The notes: generated from the sequence alone by a model not told the origin. Positions 43,106 through 54,948 are shown, counted from the stretch's first letter. The stretch: DNA of 64,000 nt from Ypsolopha sequella (GCA_934047225.1 OW204009.1:19899161-19963160), one strand, 5' to 3'. Numbers and translations: made by a program.

Positions 43106-44678
43106 AGTTTATACATATACTGCAGTGGTTGTGGAACCTACAGAACAGTTTATACATAATTATACTGCAGTGGTTGTGGAACCTACAGAACAGTTTATAC
43201 ATATACTGCAGTGGTTGTGGAACCTACAGAACAGTTTATACATATACTGCAGTGGTTGTGGAACCTACAGAACAGTTTATACATATACTGCATGGTTGTG
43301 GAACCTACAGAACAGTTTATACATATACTGCAGTGGTTGTGGAACCTACAGAACAGTTTATACATATACTGGAGTGGTTGTGGAATATACAGAACAGTTT
43401 ATACATATACTGGAGTGGTTGTGGAACCTACATAACAGTTTATACATATACTGGAGTGGTTGTGGAACCTACAGAACAGTTTATACATATACTGCAGTGG
43501 TTGTGGAACCTACAGAACAGTTTATACATCATTATACTGCAGTGGTTGTGGAACCTACAGAACAGTTTATACATATACTGCAGTGGTTGTGGAATCTACA
43601 GAACAGTTTATACATATACTGCAGTGGTTGTGGAACCTACAGAACAGTTTATACATATACTGCATGGTTGTGGAACCTACAGAACAGTTTATACATATAC
43701 TGCAGTGGTTGTGGAACCTACGGAACAGTTTATACATATACTGCAGTGGTTGTGGAACCTACAGAACAGTTTATACATATACTGGAGTGGTTGTGGAATA
43801 TACAGAACAGTTTATACATATACTGGAGTGGTTGTGGAACCTACATAACAGTTTATACATATACTGGAGTGGTTGTGGAACCTACAGAACAGTTTATACA
43901 TATACTGGAGTGGTTGTGGAACCTACAGAACAGTTTATACATATACTGGAGTGGTTGTGGAACCTACAGAACAGTTTGTACATATACTGGAGTGGTTGTG
44001 GAACCTACAGAACAGTTTATACATATACTGCAGTGGTTGTGGAACCTACAGAACAGTTTATACATATACTGGAGTGGTTGTGGAACCTACAGAACAGTTT
44101 ATACATATACTGCAGTGGTTGTGGAACCTACAGAACAGTTTATACATATACTGGAGTGGTTGTGGAACCTACAGAACAGTTTATACATATACTGCAGTGG
44201 TTGTGGAACCTACAGAACAGTTTATACATATACTGCAGTGGTTGTGGAACCTACAGAACAGTTTATACATATACTGGAGTGGTTGTGGAACCTACAGAAC
44301 AGTTTATACATATACTGCAGTGGTTGTGGAACCTACAGAACAGTTTATACATATACTGGAGTGGTTGTGGAACCTACAGAACAGTTTATACATATACTGG
44401 AGTGGTTGTGGAACCTACAGAACAGTTTATACATATACTGCAGTGGTTGTGGAACCTACAGAACAGTTTATACATATACTGGAGTGGTTGTGGAACCTAC
44501 AGAACAGTTTATACATATACTGCAGTGGTTGTGGAACCTACAGAACAGTTTATACATATACTGGAGTGGTTGTGGAACCTACAGAACAGTTTATACATAT
44601 ACTGCAGTGGTTGTGGAACCTACAGAACAGTTTATACATATACTGGAGTGGTTGTGGAACCTACAGAACAGTTTATAC
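43106..44678. repeat. 41-bp minisatellite, right part, about 38 copies
   Basis: Same unit as 38541-38920. Two main variants (ACTGCAGTGG and ACTGGAGTGG) are intermingled. A series of rare variants (an extra ATTAT, a missing AG in ACTGCATGG, GGAATATACA, CTACATAACAG) occurs in the same order twice, 372-413 bp apart, starting near 43154 and 43526. Long open frames of 258-538 codons here are artefacts of the repeat. Confidence 0.95.
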
Positions 44679-45036
44679 TAGCGTAGGTTCTAGGGCTCAT
44701 GGCTGCTCATGTGTTGTATATACGTTGGCGGTAATGCACAGTTCAAGCTCTCGCTTTGTACACGTATGACGTAGCAACTGAAACTACCAAATGGTCATGT
44801 TGACGTCTCTACGGTTGTTTTTGTTTACATATTGTTAATGTTAGCATGATTGTTACATAGCTTTCCATGAATAAAATAAATAATATTATTATTGTTATTA
44901 TTTATGTTGATGTTCAACGAACTTTATTTTGAAGTTTTGTATCAAAATATTTGTAGGTAGTTATAAGTTTGTAATTTCTGTTTAAATTATTAAAGAATTC
45001 AAAGTCGCTCTTGTCCAGTTTTTATTTTTGTTTTAG
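44679..45036 (+). other. Intron sequence upstream of the first FN3 exon
   Basis: No gene. It ends with a pyrimidine-rich acceptor, TTTTTGTTTTAG, at 45025-45036. Confidence 0.6.
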
Positions 45037-45366
45037 ATAAACCACCGAAGCCCTCAAGTCTAGAACTCAAAGACATATCAGTGAGTAAAGGCACCGCTCA
45101 TTTAGTATGGTCGATACAAATTGAGAAACAGCTCAGACGAGACATAGAGGGTTTCCACGTCGAGTACAGAGAGGTCGGCGACACGACCAATGAATGGAAA
45201 CGGGGTCCTAAAGTGATGGGAAAAGACTCTAAAGAAATATTCATTAACTCTACAGAATGGTCACTTATCGATAGTACTCTTAAGTTGGGAACAAATCAAT
45301 ACGAGTTCCGAGTGAAAGCTTTCAATATGGCTGGTCATGGTCCACCCAGCATTGCCGTGACAGTAG
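45037..45366 (+). CDS. Internal exon of a multi-fibronectin type III gene (exon n)
   Basis: A 330-bp exon, flanked by TTTTAG and GTGAGT, phase 1 at both ends. It encodes one FN3 domain: the opening proline-rich strand KPPKPSSLELKD, the core tryptophan (TAHLVWSI), then IEGFHVEYREV, and the closing YEFRVKAFNMAGHGPPS (the Y-x-F-R-V-x-A-x-N-x2-G signature). FN3 domains are beta sandwiches used for protein contacts in adhesion receptors and giant muscle proteins. The parent gene cannot be named from two domains. The longer frame running past 45366 reads intron and is not the true product. Confidence 0.82.
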
Positions 45367-46322
45367 GTGAGTTGCGTACAGTTGCTATATTGCACACCAA
45401 TTTTACACGTCTCGATGCACCTGGTCAGCATCACTTGGGACATCTTTGTTGAAAGATGATCTGTCTTAATTTCTGAAGCCACGCCCCTTTACTCTTCTCG
45501 CTTCTCATTGGTCTCAGGCAGATATTATTTTTCTCATTTTTGTGAAATTGTTTTTGATTGTCGTAGATAAAGTATGTGTACAACTGAAGATAATTATATT
45601 GGGACACTCGTGCAAAACTCTAACGTAACTCACTTCGTTTGTTTTGTAAACAAGCACTCGTGTCACAAAGTCTCAAATTATGCTACAGTTGCATAAAATA
45701 CTATTGTTGCACTTGTCTACAAATTAATTATAAACTTTTATAACCGGTTGGCTGGCTATGTGGGTGATGGATGGATGGATGTGCCTTAATTCTTAAATTA
45801 CTAAAATATTGATTTTGATTTTTGGCTTGATTTTTGTAAGCGCTTGTTGTTTTGAATAAGGTTTATCCAGGTGTAATAACAAAAGTATCTTTAAATGAAC
45901 ATTTCTGATCTTGTGATCAAACTGAACAACTTTTCTAAAGAAATATAAGAGCGGAAAAGAAACAACATTTTCTCTTTTTATTACTAGTTTCGAAAATGTA
46001 GTGTTTTTTTGGCAGGTTCAAGGTGTTTTTATTTTCTTTGTACACGTTATTTAGTAACATCAGTAGAATATTGTAATATTGTCATTTTTGTTCGTTGCAT
46101 TTTGGTTTTTATTTTCTCACATTATTTATTTATTTATCTTATTATTAATATGTGGCCGATCAGCCGATTCACTACGCAGAAAAATGTTACCACAGTAGGT
46201 GCACGTTTGTCGGGTGATTTTGTCTCGTTTTGCAAGTGACGTAAGGTTCATGAATTGGCTATTGTTAACTTTGTCGAGCTTTCGTAAGGACTAGTCTAAG
46301 GAAGTTAGGAAGTTGCTACGAG
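45367..46322 (+). other. FN3-gene intron, first part
   Basis: Starts with the GTGAGT donor. AT-rich, with GGAT microsatellite-like sequence near 45770. The frame at 46009-46239 has no recognisable domain. Nothing else seen. Confidence 0.6.
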
Positions 46323-48603
46323 TTTCTCTATCCCAAACAACACTGCTGTCTTATCCAGATATATCTGCAGAGCTTGCTATAGTCACTGACATTTCTCTAT
46401 CCCAAACAACACTGCTGTCTCATCCAGATATGTCTGCAGAGCTTGCTATAGTCACTGACATTTCTCTATCCCAAACAACACTGATGTCTCATCCAGATAT
46501 GTCTGCAGAGCTTGCTATAGTCACTGACATTTCTCTATCCCAAACAACACTGCTGTCTCATCCAGATATGTCTGCAGAGCTTGCTATAGTCACTGACATT
46601 TCTCTATCCCAAACAACACTGCTGTCTTATCCAGATATATCTGCAGAGCTTGCTATAGTCACTGACATTTCTCTATCCCAAACAACACTGATGTCTCATC
46701 CAGATATGTCTGCAGAGCTTGCTATAGTCACTGACATTTCTCTATCCCAAACAACACTGCTGTCTCATTCAGATATGTCTGCAGAGCTTGCTATAGTCAC
46801 TGACATTTCTCTATCCCAAACAACACTGATGTCTCATCCAGATATGTCTGCAGAGCTTGCTATAGTCACTGACATTTCTCTATCCCAAACAACACTGCTG
46901 TCTCATCCAGATATGTCTGCAGAGCTTGCTATAGTCACTGACATTTCTCTATCCCAAACAACACTGCTGTCTCATTCAGATATGTCTGCAGAGCTTGCTA
47001 TAGTCACTGACATTTCTCTATCCCAAACAACACTGCTGTCTCATCCAGATATGTATGCAGAGCTTGCTATAGTCACTGACATTTCTCTATCCCAAACAAC
47101 ACTGCTGTCTCATTCAGATATGTCTGCAGAGCTTGCTATAGTCACTGACATTTCTCTATCCCAAACAACACTGATGTCTCATCCAGATATGTCTGCAGAG
47201 CTTGCTATAGTCACTGACATTTCTCTATCCCAAACAACACTGCTGTCTCATCCAGATATATCTGCAGAGCTTGCTATAGTCACTGACATTTCTCTATCCC
47301 AAACAACACTGATGTCTCATCCAGATATGTCTGCAGAGCTTGCTAAAGTCACTGACATTTCTCTATCCCAAACAACACTGCTGTCTCATCCAGATATGTC
47401 TGCAGAGCTTGCTATAGTCACTGACATTTCTCTATCCCAAACAACACTGCTGTCTCATCCAGATATGTCTGCAGAGCTTGCTATAGTCACTGACATTTCT
47501 CTATCCCAAACAACACTGCTGTCTCATCCAGATATGTCTGCAGAGCTTGCTATAGTCACTGACATTTCTCTATCCCAAACAACACTGATGACTCATCCAG
47601 ATATGTCTGCAGAGCTTGCTATAGTCACTGACATTTCTCTATCCCAAACAACACTGCTGTCTCATTCAGATATGTCTGCAGAGCTTGCTATAGTCACTGA
47701 CATTTCTCTATCCCAAACAACACTGCTGTCTCATCCAGATATGTCTGCAGAGCTTGCTATAGTCACTGACATTTCTCTATCCCAAACAACACTGCTGTCT
47801 CATCCAGATATATCTGCAGAGCTTGCTATAGTCACTGACATTTCTCTATCCCAAACAACACTGCTGTCTCATCCAGATATGTCTGCAGAGCTTGCCATAG
47901 TCACTGACATTTCTCTATCCCAAACAACACTGCTGTCTCATCCAGATATGTCTGCAGAGCTTGCTAAAGTCACTGACATTTCTCTATCCCAAACAACACT
48001 GCTGTCTCATCCAGATATGTCTGCACAGCTTGCTATAGTCACTGACATTTCTCTATCCCAAACAACACTGCTGTCTCATCCAGATATATCTGCAGAGCTT
48101 GCTATAGTCACTGACATTTCTCTATCCCAAACAACACTGCTGTCTCATCCAGATATGTCTGCAGAGCTTGCTATAGTCACTGACATTTCTCTATCCCAAA
48201 CAACACTGCTGTCTCATCCAGATATGTCTGCAGAGCTTGCTAAAGTCACTGACATTTCTCTATCCCAAACAACACTGCTGTCTCATCCAGATATGTCTGC
48301 AGAGCTTGCTATAGTCACTGACATTTCTCTATCCCAAACAACACTGCTGTCTCATCCAGATATATCTGCAGAGCTTGCTATAGTCACTGACATTTCTCTA
48401 TCCCAAACAACACTGCTGTCTCATCCAGATATGTCTGCAGAGCTTGCTATAGTCACTGACATTTCTCTATCCCAAACAACACTGCTGTCTCATCCAGATA
48501 TGTCTGCAGAGCTTGCTAAAGTCACTGACATTTCTCTATCCCAAACAACACTGCTGTCTCATCCAGATATGTCTGCAGAGCTTGCTATAGTCACTGACAT
48601 TTC
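46323..48603 (+). repeat. 69-bp minisatellite, 33 copies, from gypsy RNase H coding sequence
   Basis: The unit encodes 23 residues (SLSQTTLLSHPDMSAELAIV, then TDI) in one frame throughout, giving a 770-codon open frame. The unit matches the junction between reverse transcriptase and RNase H in Ty3/gypsy Pol (a LSQTTLLSHP-x-AELAIVTD pattern normally found once). The same frame continues past the array as STGAALQ and then a decayed RNase H. Variation is mostly at fixed positions (L/M, H/Y, P/S, M/I, I/K). The open frame persists because 69 is a multiple of 3; it is not called as a gene. Confidence 0.9.
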
Positions 48604-48788
48604 TACAGGAGCTGCCCTGCAATAAAAAATAGGTAATCATTGGCAGCCTTTGGCTTTCTAGTCTTCCAAGCTAAATAATGCTCAGAAAAACCATAGCCCC
48701 TAGGTTTGAGAGTTCCTGGCTGTGTACGAGGCAATAATATACTGCAGGCGTATGATCGAAGCGAGAGTATTGATTATGTTTACTGACC
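48604..48788 (+). pseudogene. Gypsy C RNase H fragment, four stops
   Basis: In the same frame as the 69-bp array: GAALQ-stop, NHWQPLAF-stop, SSKLNNAQKNHSP-stop, EFLAVYEAIIYCRRMIEAR, VLIMFTDQYG. It lines up with the RNase H order of Ty3/gypsy elements (WQPLAFFS-KL, then E-LAVY-AI, then R-x-MIEGR-x-x-FTDH). The 22-bp array begins at the FTD motif. Confidence 0.7.
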
Positions 48789-48852
48789 AATATGGATAGA
48801 CTATACAGGCAATATAGATAGACTATTTAGGCAATATAGATAGACTATACAG

Positions 48853-50944
48853 TAGGGTGTTTCATTTTTCCAAAAGTTTGATTTTCATGTGAGATCGATT
48901 TTCCCCCGACTCTCACTAGCACAAAAGACATACACGCCAAATTTCATGAAGATTAAAGGATGTTTAGAGGTTGCACATGTTGGCCACTTTAATCTCACAC
49001 TAGTGAAATACGTGTAGGGATCTTTAATAAATATTTTATTATTTACACTATCCTTCACTATGTTTTTATGTACAAACAACTATTTACACATTAAAAATAT
49101 TATTTGATAGTAACACTTAATAAATTACATGGACATTACATTAATTTAAAACATGAACTAAAACTACACAACTAGTATGTATCAGCTTTGTTGATTTCGG
49201 TGTCGGATGCGGCCTATGGTAAAGCACAACTATAACTAATATACACCTAATAACACTTACGTCCACATGGGATCGCGAAAATCTCTCAATTCGACAAGCA
49301 AGTACATCATTTATAGCGACTGCAAAGAGCCTTGGCCACGATATCTCACAAATTGCTGTGTCTCCAGCTACCACCGTGCTCGGGCGTCAAATAGAAATGG
49401 CTAAAAATATTGAAGATTCACTTTTCGAAAACCCTCCATTTTTAGTATAAGACTGGGATAGCAAACTGTTACCCTCAGTTGCCCACGGAAATGTCAAAAC
49501 TTTGGAAGATAGAGATGCAGTTTTAGTAACTGGAAAAGACTTTGAACATTTGCTTGGGGTACCTGTTGCCCTGAAGGGCATGGGTGAACAAATGTCTGAA
49601 GTAGTTATTAGCGAAGTAGACCGAATCGGACTTCGAGATAAAATCATGTTGTCGCCATAACACCCATGAATTAATATTAAAAGGTGTGTTTGAAGAGTGT
49701 TGTAAGTCGTCATCAAGTGGTCCTGACATCCCAATTTTTCGCAAGTTCCGAAGTCTTTGGAATTCACTTGATAAGAAATCATATACGACAATTCTAGAGG
49801 AAGAGAGTCCCGTTGATAGCTTCATAGAAGAACAACGAACGACCATGGTTAACTACATCCAAAATGTCCTAAAGACTGGAAATCACCCAAGTGAAGATTA
49901 CAAAGAGTTATTACAACTGTCACTCCTTTATCTAGGAGGTTGGAATGAAAGCGACTTCTGTTTCACGATCCCAGGCGCCTTACATCAAGCGAAGTGGATG
50001 GCGAAGGCAATATATGCTCTAAAAACGTCTCTTCTCACCAAACAGTTGAACATACCTCAATGAGACTTGAAAGGAATAAAAAGAGTTGCACATTTTGTCA
50101 GCCTAATATACATTCGCTTTTGGCATGAAGCAACTGTCAGCCGATGGGCTCCAAAGAATGATCTGGATATGCTGCAGCTTTTGAACACTTACCCCGATGC
50201 CGACGTCAAAAAAAGTGCTCTCACTATTGCCAAGAGACACCTTTGGTATTTGTCAGAAATAAACGTAGGATTGGCATTTTTAGATGAACGTATTACTCAG
50301 GATGTCAAGGAAAATATGCTCAAAAATATAGAGACTAAACCCGCAAAGGAAAAAGAACTGAAGTGATTAGAGGGAAAAAATCTAGCTTTTGAAGGAAAAG
50401 ACTTAAAGTCAGTTTGTTAATACGAAAACAAAGACGTTTTTTGAATTGTTTGGGGTCCACGACGTGACTGAATACTGCGGTGATTCTCTGAAAAGTTATG
50501 TGGATGCCCTTAAGGTTGTCAATGATACAGCAGAAAGAGAAATTGCTTTGATTAACAAGTTTAACGATTCAGCCAGAGATGAAAAACAAAAACAGTTTTT
50601 GTTGAGAGTTGTCGAACATCACAGGAAAAAAGTGACCAAGCGATCGAAAGAAGGAATTGCATCGTACAAAGTTGATTAATATAAAACTGTTCTGTTGTAA
50701 TTATAATGTTTTCTTTTGTTTTAGTTTGTGATTTATAGTTTTTCCAATAAAAGAAGTTAAAATTTGAAATACCGTAATTTTACTTGAATTTTTCAAAAGT
50801 GATCAATGTGTGCAACCTCTAAATGTAATCTAATCTTCTTGAAATTTGGCGTCGATAACTTTTACATGACTGAGACACGGGGGGTGACCGACTTCTGCAA
50901 AAAAATTGCATTTAATTTTTTGCCTAACAAAATGAAACACCCTA
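48853..50944 (+). mobile_element. DNA transposon remnant with 8-bp target duplication
   Basis: Terminal repeats start TAGGGTGTTTCATTTT on both sides, with patchy similarity extending about 170 bp (CGCCAAATTTCATGAAGATT and GAGGTTGCACA mirrored at each end). The 8-bp duplication CTATACAG lies at 48845-48852 and 50945-50952, and removing the insert restores the 22-bp repeat. Eight-base duplications are found in hAT and P elements among others. The transposase remnant does not let me choose, so the superfamily is left open. Confidence 0.8.
49268..50679 (+). pseudogene. Transposase remnant of the 8-bp-duplication element
   Basis: Broken in several places. Pieces in order: ENLSIRQASTSFIATAKSLG, stop after PPFLV, DWDSKLLPSVAHGN, KDFEHLLGVPVALKG, a stop and deletion near 49650-49690, then GVFEECCKSSSSGPDIPIF, GALHQAKWMAKAIYALK, a stop at 50061, VSLIYIRFWHEATVSRWAP, HLWYLSEINVGLAFLDERI, a stop near 50365, FVNTKTKTFFELFGVHDV and VVNDTAEREIALINKF. 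I recognise the pattern (HLWYLSEE-LA-FD, then VNDTAERG-AL) from a transposase-like family widespread in arthropods and cnidarians, but cannot name its superfamily. The expected catalytic stretch between LRDKI and GVFE is deleted. Confidence 0.65.
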
Positions 50945-51384
50945 CTATACAGGCAATATAGATAGACTATATAGGCAATATAGATAGACTATATAGGCAA
51001 TATAGATAGACTATATAGGCAATATAGATAGACTATACAGGCAATATGAATAGACTATATAGGCAATATAGATAGACTATATAGGAAATATAGATAGACT
51101 ATATAGGCAATATAGATAGACTATATAGGCAACATAGATAGACTATACAAGCAATATAGATAGACTATATAGGCAATATAGATAGACTATACAGGCAATA
51201 TAGATAGACTATACAGGCAATATAGATAGACTATATAGGCAATATAGATAGACTATATAGGCAATATAGATAGACTATATAGGCAATATAGATAGACTAT
51301 ATAGGCAATATAGATAGACTATATAGGCAATATAGATAGACTATATAGGCAATATAGATAGACTATATATAATCAATATAGATA

Positions 51385-51462
51385 GATTTCATTGCCCAAT
51401 TTACAACAGACTTGAGGTTCATACCCAGCAAGGAAAATGTCGTGGCTGATGCACATTCTTGA
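51385..51462 (+). pseudogene. Gypsy C RNase H C-terminal fragment
   Basis: Reads DFIAQFTTDLRFIPSKENV, then VADAHS and a stop. This is the end of the Ty3/gypsy RNase H (DFI-QFTTDIRHV-G-x-NVVADALSR). It follows the 22-bp array and runs directly into the 15-bp array, so it is the third surviving island of element C. Confidence 0.72.
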
Positions 51463-53084
51463 GTGAAGGATGATACAGTGGAGGATGATACAGTGGAGGA
51501 TGATACAGTGGAGGATGAAACAGTGGAGGATCATACAGTGGAGGATGATACAGTGGAGGATGATACAGTGGAGGATGATACAGTGGAGGATGATACAGTG
51601 GAGGATGATACAGTGGAGGATGATACTTGAGTGGAGGATGATACAGTGGAGGATGATACAGTGGAGGATGATACAGTGGAGGATGATACAGTGGAGGATG
51701 ATACAGTGGAGGATGATACTTGAGTGGAGGATGATACAGTGGAGGATGATACAGTGGAGGATGATACAGTGGAGGATGATACAGTGGAGGATGATACTTG
51801 AGTGGAGGATGATACAGTGGAGGATGATACAGTGGAGGATGATACAGTGGAGGATGATACTTGAGTGGAGGATGATACAGTGGAGGATGATACAGTGGAG
51901 GATGATTCAGTGGAGGATGATACAGTGGAGGATGATACAGTGGAGGATGATACAGTGGAGGATGATACAGTGGAGGATGATACAGTGGAGGATGATACAG
52001 TGGAGGATGATACAGTGGAGGATGATACAGTGGAGGATGATACAATGGAGGATGATACAGTGGAGGATGATACAAAGGAGGATAATACAGTGGAGGATGA
52101 TACAATGGAGGATAATACAGTGGAGGATGATACAGTGGAGGATGATACAGTGGAGGATGATACAGTGGAGGATGATACAGTGGAGGATGATACAGTGGAG
52201 GATGATACAGTGGAGGATGATACAGTGGAGGATGATACAGTGGAGGATGATACAGTGGAGGATGATACTTGAGTGGAGGATGATACAGTGGAGGATGATA
52301 CAGTGGAGGATGATACAGTGGAGGATGATACAGTGGAGGATGATACAGTGGAGGATGATACAGTGGAGGATGATACAGTGGAGAATGATACAGTGGAGGA
52401 TGATACAGTGGAGGATGATACAGTGGAGGATGATACAGTGGAGGATGATACAGTGGAGGATGATACAATGGAGGATGATACAGTGGAGGATGATACAAAG
52501 GAGGATGATACAGTGGAGGATGATACAATGGAGGATGATACAGTGGAGGATGATACAGTGGAGGATGATACAGTGGAGGATGATACAGTGGAGGATGATA
52601 CAGTGGAGGATGATACAGTGGAGGATGATACAGTGGAGGATGATACAGTGGAGGATGATACAGTGGAGGATGATACAGTGGAGGATGATACAGTGGAGGA
52701 TGATACAGTGGAGGATGATACAGTGGAGGATGATACAGTGGAGGATGATACAGTGGAGGATGATACAGTGGAGGATGATACAGTGGAGGATGATACAATG
52801 GAGGATGATACAGTGGAGGATGATACAGTGGAAGATGATACAGTGGAGGATGATACAATGGAGGATGATACAGTGGAGGATGATACAGTGGAGGATGATA
52901 CAGTGGAGGATGATACAGTGGAGGATGATACAGTGGAGGATGATACAATGGAGGATGATACAGTGGAGGATGATACAGTGGAGGATGATACAGTAGAGGA
53001 TGATACAGTGGAGGATGATACAGTGGAGGATGATACAGTGGAGGATGATACAGTGGAGGATGATACAGTGGAGGATGATACAGC
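51463..53084. repeat. 15-bp minisatellite, about 107 copies
   Basis: The unit GAGGATGATACAGTG is interrupted at intervals by an 18-bp variant containing ACTTGAGTG (at 51626, 51716, 51796, 51860 and 52267), and the left junction shows the same CTTGAGTG word. In the frame of the flanking gypsy fragment it reads (VEDDT)n. Because the period is a multiple of 3 and lacks stops, open frames of 135-555 codons appear in several frames on both strands; none is called. Confidence 0.95.
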
Positions 53085-53762
53085 AAGCATTTTACATCAC
53101 GGTGTCGTTTACTTTGTGTTTTTTCTCAACTATAATTATGTTCGAAAGGACCAGTGGTTACAAATTTGTACACACTAAATTTAATTTGGTATTTGTTGTA
53201 TTTAACTTAAATTTAAGTTTTGTTTCGGAACGGAATAGTTTATTTTTCCGTTACCATTCTGAGATATTTTTTCCCACCCAGATTTTTTATATCTTCGTCT
53301 ACGTTACAGTCAATTGTCGTCGGTAGGTAAGTAGATTTGGATGTTATTTTCTATTTGTTCTATAAGCACTGTTTTGGAGGATCCTCCGAGAATTACCCAC
53401 CACACACAGAAAGATTATAATGGCCCCCACTGTTTTTTTTTTAAGTTCCGTTATCTTTATGTGTTACATCATCATGACAGTTTTTTGTTGTTTTGTGTAT
53501 AAAAAAAAAAATTTTTGTTTGTACTATTTAGTTTTATATACGTTTATTGGTGTTAGTTTTATGTACCTTTATGCGAGGATGGAAAGATATTTTCAGAAAT
53601 AATAGGTAATTCTTGTTTTATCAGAAAATCACGTTGAGATAGGTTTAAAGGTTTTTTTTTCTTGTATAATTATTTTTCTTATATTTTTCTTCTGTCCTCG
53701 TAACACGGTTTGTTGTACTTTTTTACTTTTTTCAATTTTGTCGTCTCATTCGTAGCAGGGGG
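53085..53762 (+). other. No gene recognised; left flank of element B
   Basis: T-rich. A 60-codon hydrophobic frame at 53420-53602 has two membrane-like stretches, but it is explained by T-rich composition. The stretch ends AGCAGGGGG, the target of element B. Confidence 0.5.
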
Positions 53763-54463
53763 TGTGACGTTGTCTACATAATAAACATTATTGTAAAAAA
53801 ATAAACATTAAAATAAAAACAAAATTAACTAAAGCAAATACTAAACGCTGCTTCGTAAATGATCGGACAAACTCGTGCAAACTCGTATTTCAAATTCAAA
53901 TCTCGAGAACGTTTCGGAGCCGCGAGAGGAGAACGCATTCGTCCATTGACCTTTACGGAACGGTCGAATACTTTGTGGCTGATTTATCAAATTCTTTTTT
54001 ATTTGTCTTTTGCTACGTATATTTGTGAATACTATTATAGTGTCTTATCCCAACTTTGGGTTTCACGAACCGGAACAAAATATCTACTGACCGGAATCTA
54101 CGAATTCTACGGCTGAGTTCATCCAGTGACTACTGCAACTGGTGCCTGCCTGGAGAACTACTAAGCAACTTTGGATTTCACGAACCGGAACAGTCGTGCC
54201 AACCCTACTGCACGACTTTGTCAACTATATCTACGAGGGAAGTGCGGTATAGTGCCAGTGCGGGTAAAACCAGAAAGACTTAAGACTGAACCACCCTCAC
54301 CCTGAGAAACTACTTTTTTTTTTTACCGTCTCACATCTTGTTATTTAAAAAAAAATTACTTACATATTAACTTAACCTAATTTATATATTCTTTTTTTTT
54401 TTAATAAATTGATATTTAATTGTTTGCGTGTGTATTAATAATTTCTCACCTACACACGTGACA
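53763..54463 (+). repeat. 5' LTR of element B, 701 bp
   Basis: TGTGACGTTGTCTACATAAT to ACACGTGACA. An AATAAA signal lies near 54403. Identical by eye to the 3' LTR. The 85- and 75-codon frames inside both LTRs are not genes. Confidence 0.95.
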
Positions 54464-54465
54464 AA

Positions 54466-54479
54466 TGGCGCCCAAACTT
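54466..54479 (+). other. Primer-binding site of element B, tRNA-Lys type
   Basis: TGGCGCCCAAACTT, two bases after the LTR end. Same placement as in element A. Confidence 0.85.
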
Positions 54480-54948
54480 AGATGGTTCTTGGTCTTTCTG
54501 GTTTTAGCTTAACTTTTTTTTGATTTGTTTTCTTTGGTGATGGTCTGCATGGTTTATTTTTGTAAACGATCACGTGTTTTCCTCAACTGAAGCGTAGTAA
54601 TTTTGTTCTAACTTCTCTAATTTTATATTGTGTACCTACCTACTGTATTTAATTTTATATTGTGTACCTACCTACATTATACAAATTTTTCTGTATACTA
54701 CGCATCAGTTGAAAGCTGATTCATTTTCATATTTTTATTTGGTTTTCATCAACTTTCATGAAAAGAAAAACACTTTCGTTCTGTTAAATCTGATATTTGT
54801 AACAGAACTGGACCGCTTGCTACTAGGTTTATACCAAAATTTTATTAATATCAAAAACAATTATTTATTGTATTCTAATATCTACACAACTTACCTAAAT
54901 TTGGTGACGATTTTATAATTGGAAATAAAATAACCTTAATTTTTCAAT
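54480..54948 (+). other. Untranslated leader of element B
   Basis: T-rich leader between the primer-binding site and the gag ATG. It contains a short direct repeat (TATTGTGTACCTACCTAC twice at about 54627 and 54659). No gene. Confidence 0.6.

Larger units (their letters stand above)
48789..51384. repeat. 22-bp minisatellite, split in two
   Basis: The unit is AGGCAATATAGATAGACTAT(AT). About three copies lie at 48789-48852 and about 20 at 50945-51384. The two parts are separated by the DNA transposon at 48853-50944. On both outer sides the array is flanked by gypsy C RNase H codons. Confidence 0.92.

Noticed and set aside
43065..44769. Open frames of 258-538 codons in the 41-bp array
   Set aside because: All forward frames are open because the unit has no stop and 41 is not a multiple of 3, so each frame cycles through the same three peptides. 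No start context, no domain, and a mobile element interrupts the array.
45081..45452. 123-codon frame as a complete gene
   Set aside because: The first 95 codons are the FN3 exon; the rest reads past the GTGAGT donor into intron. Replaced by the exon 45037-45366.
46313..48625. 770-codon repeat protein
   Set aside because: The frame exists, but its unit is a piece of gypsy RNase H, it lies in an intron, and the frame runs into a decayed RNase H with stops. Treated as a minisatellite.
51419..53178. Open frames of 135-555 codons on both strands of the 15-bp array
   Set aside because: A stop-free unit with a period divisible by 3 gives long frames in several phases at once. Nothing indicates expression.
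53420..53602. 60-codon hydrophobic frame as a small membrane protein or env remnant
   Set aside because: T-rich DNA produces hydrophobic peptides by default, and there is no signal, glycosylation pattern or relation to element B.
53859..54283. 85- and 75-codon frames in the LTRs of element B
   Set aside because: Present in both LTRs by duplication, not conserved-looking, and lying where promoter and leader signals are expected.
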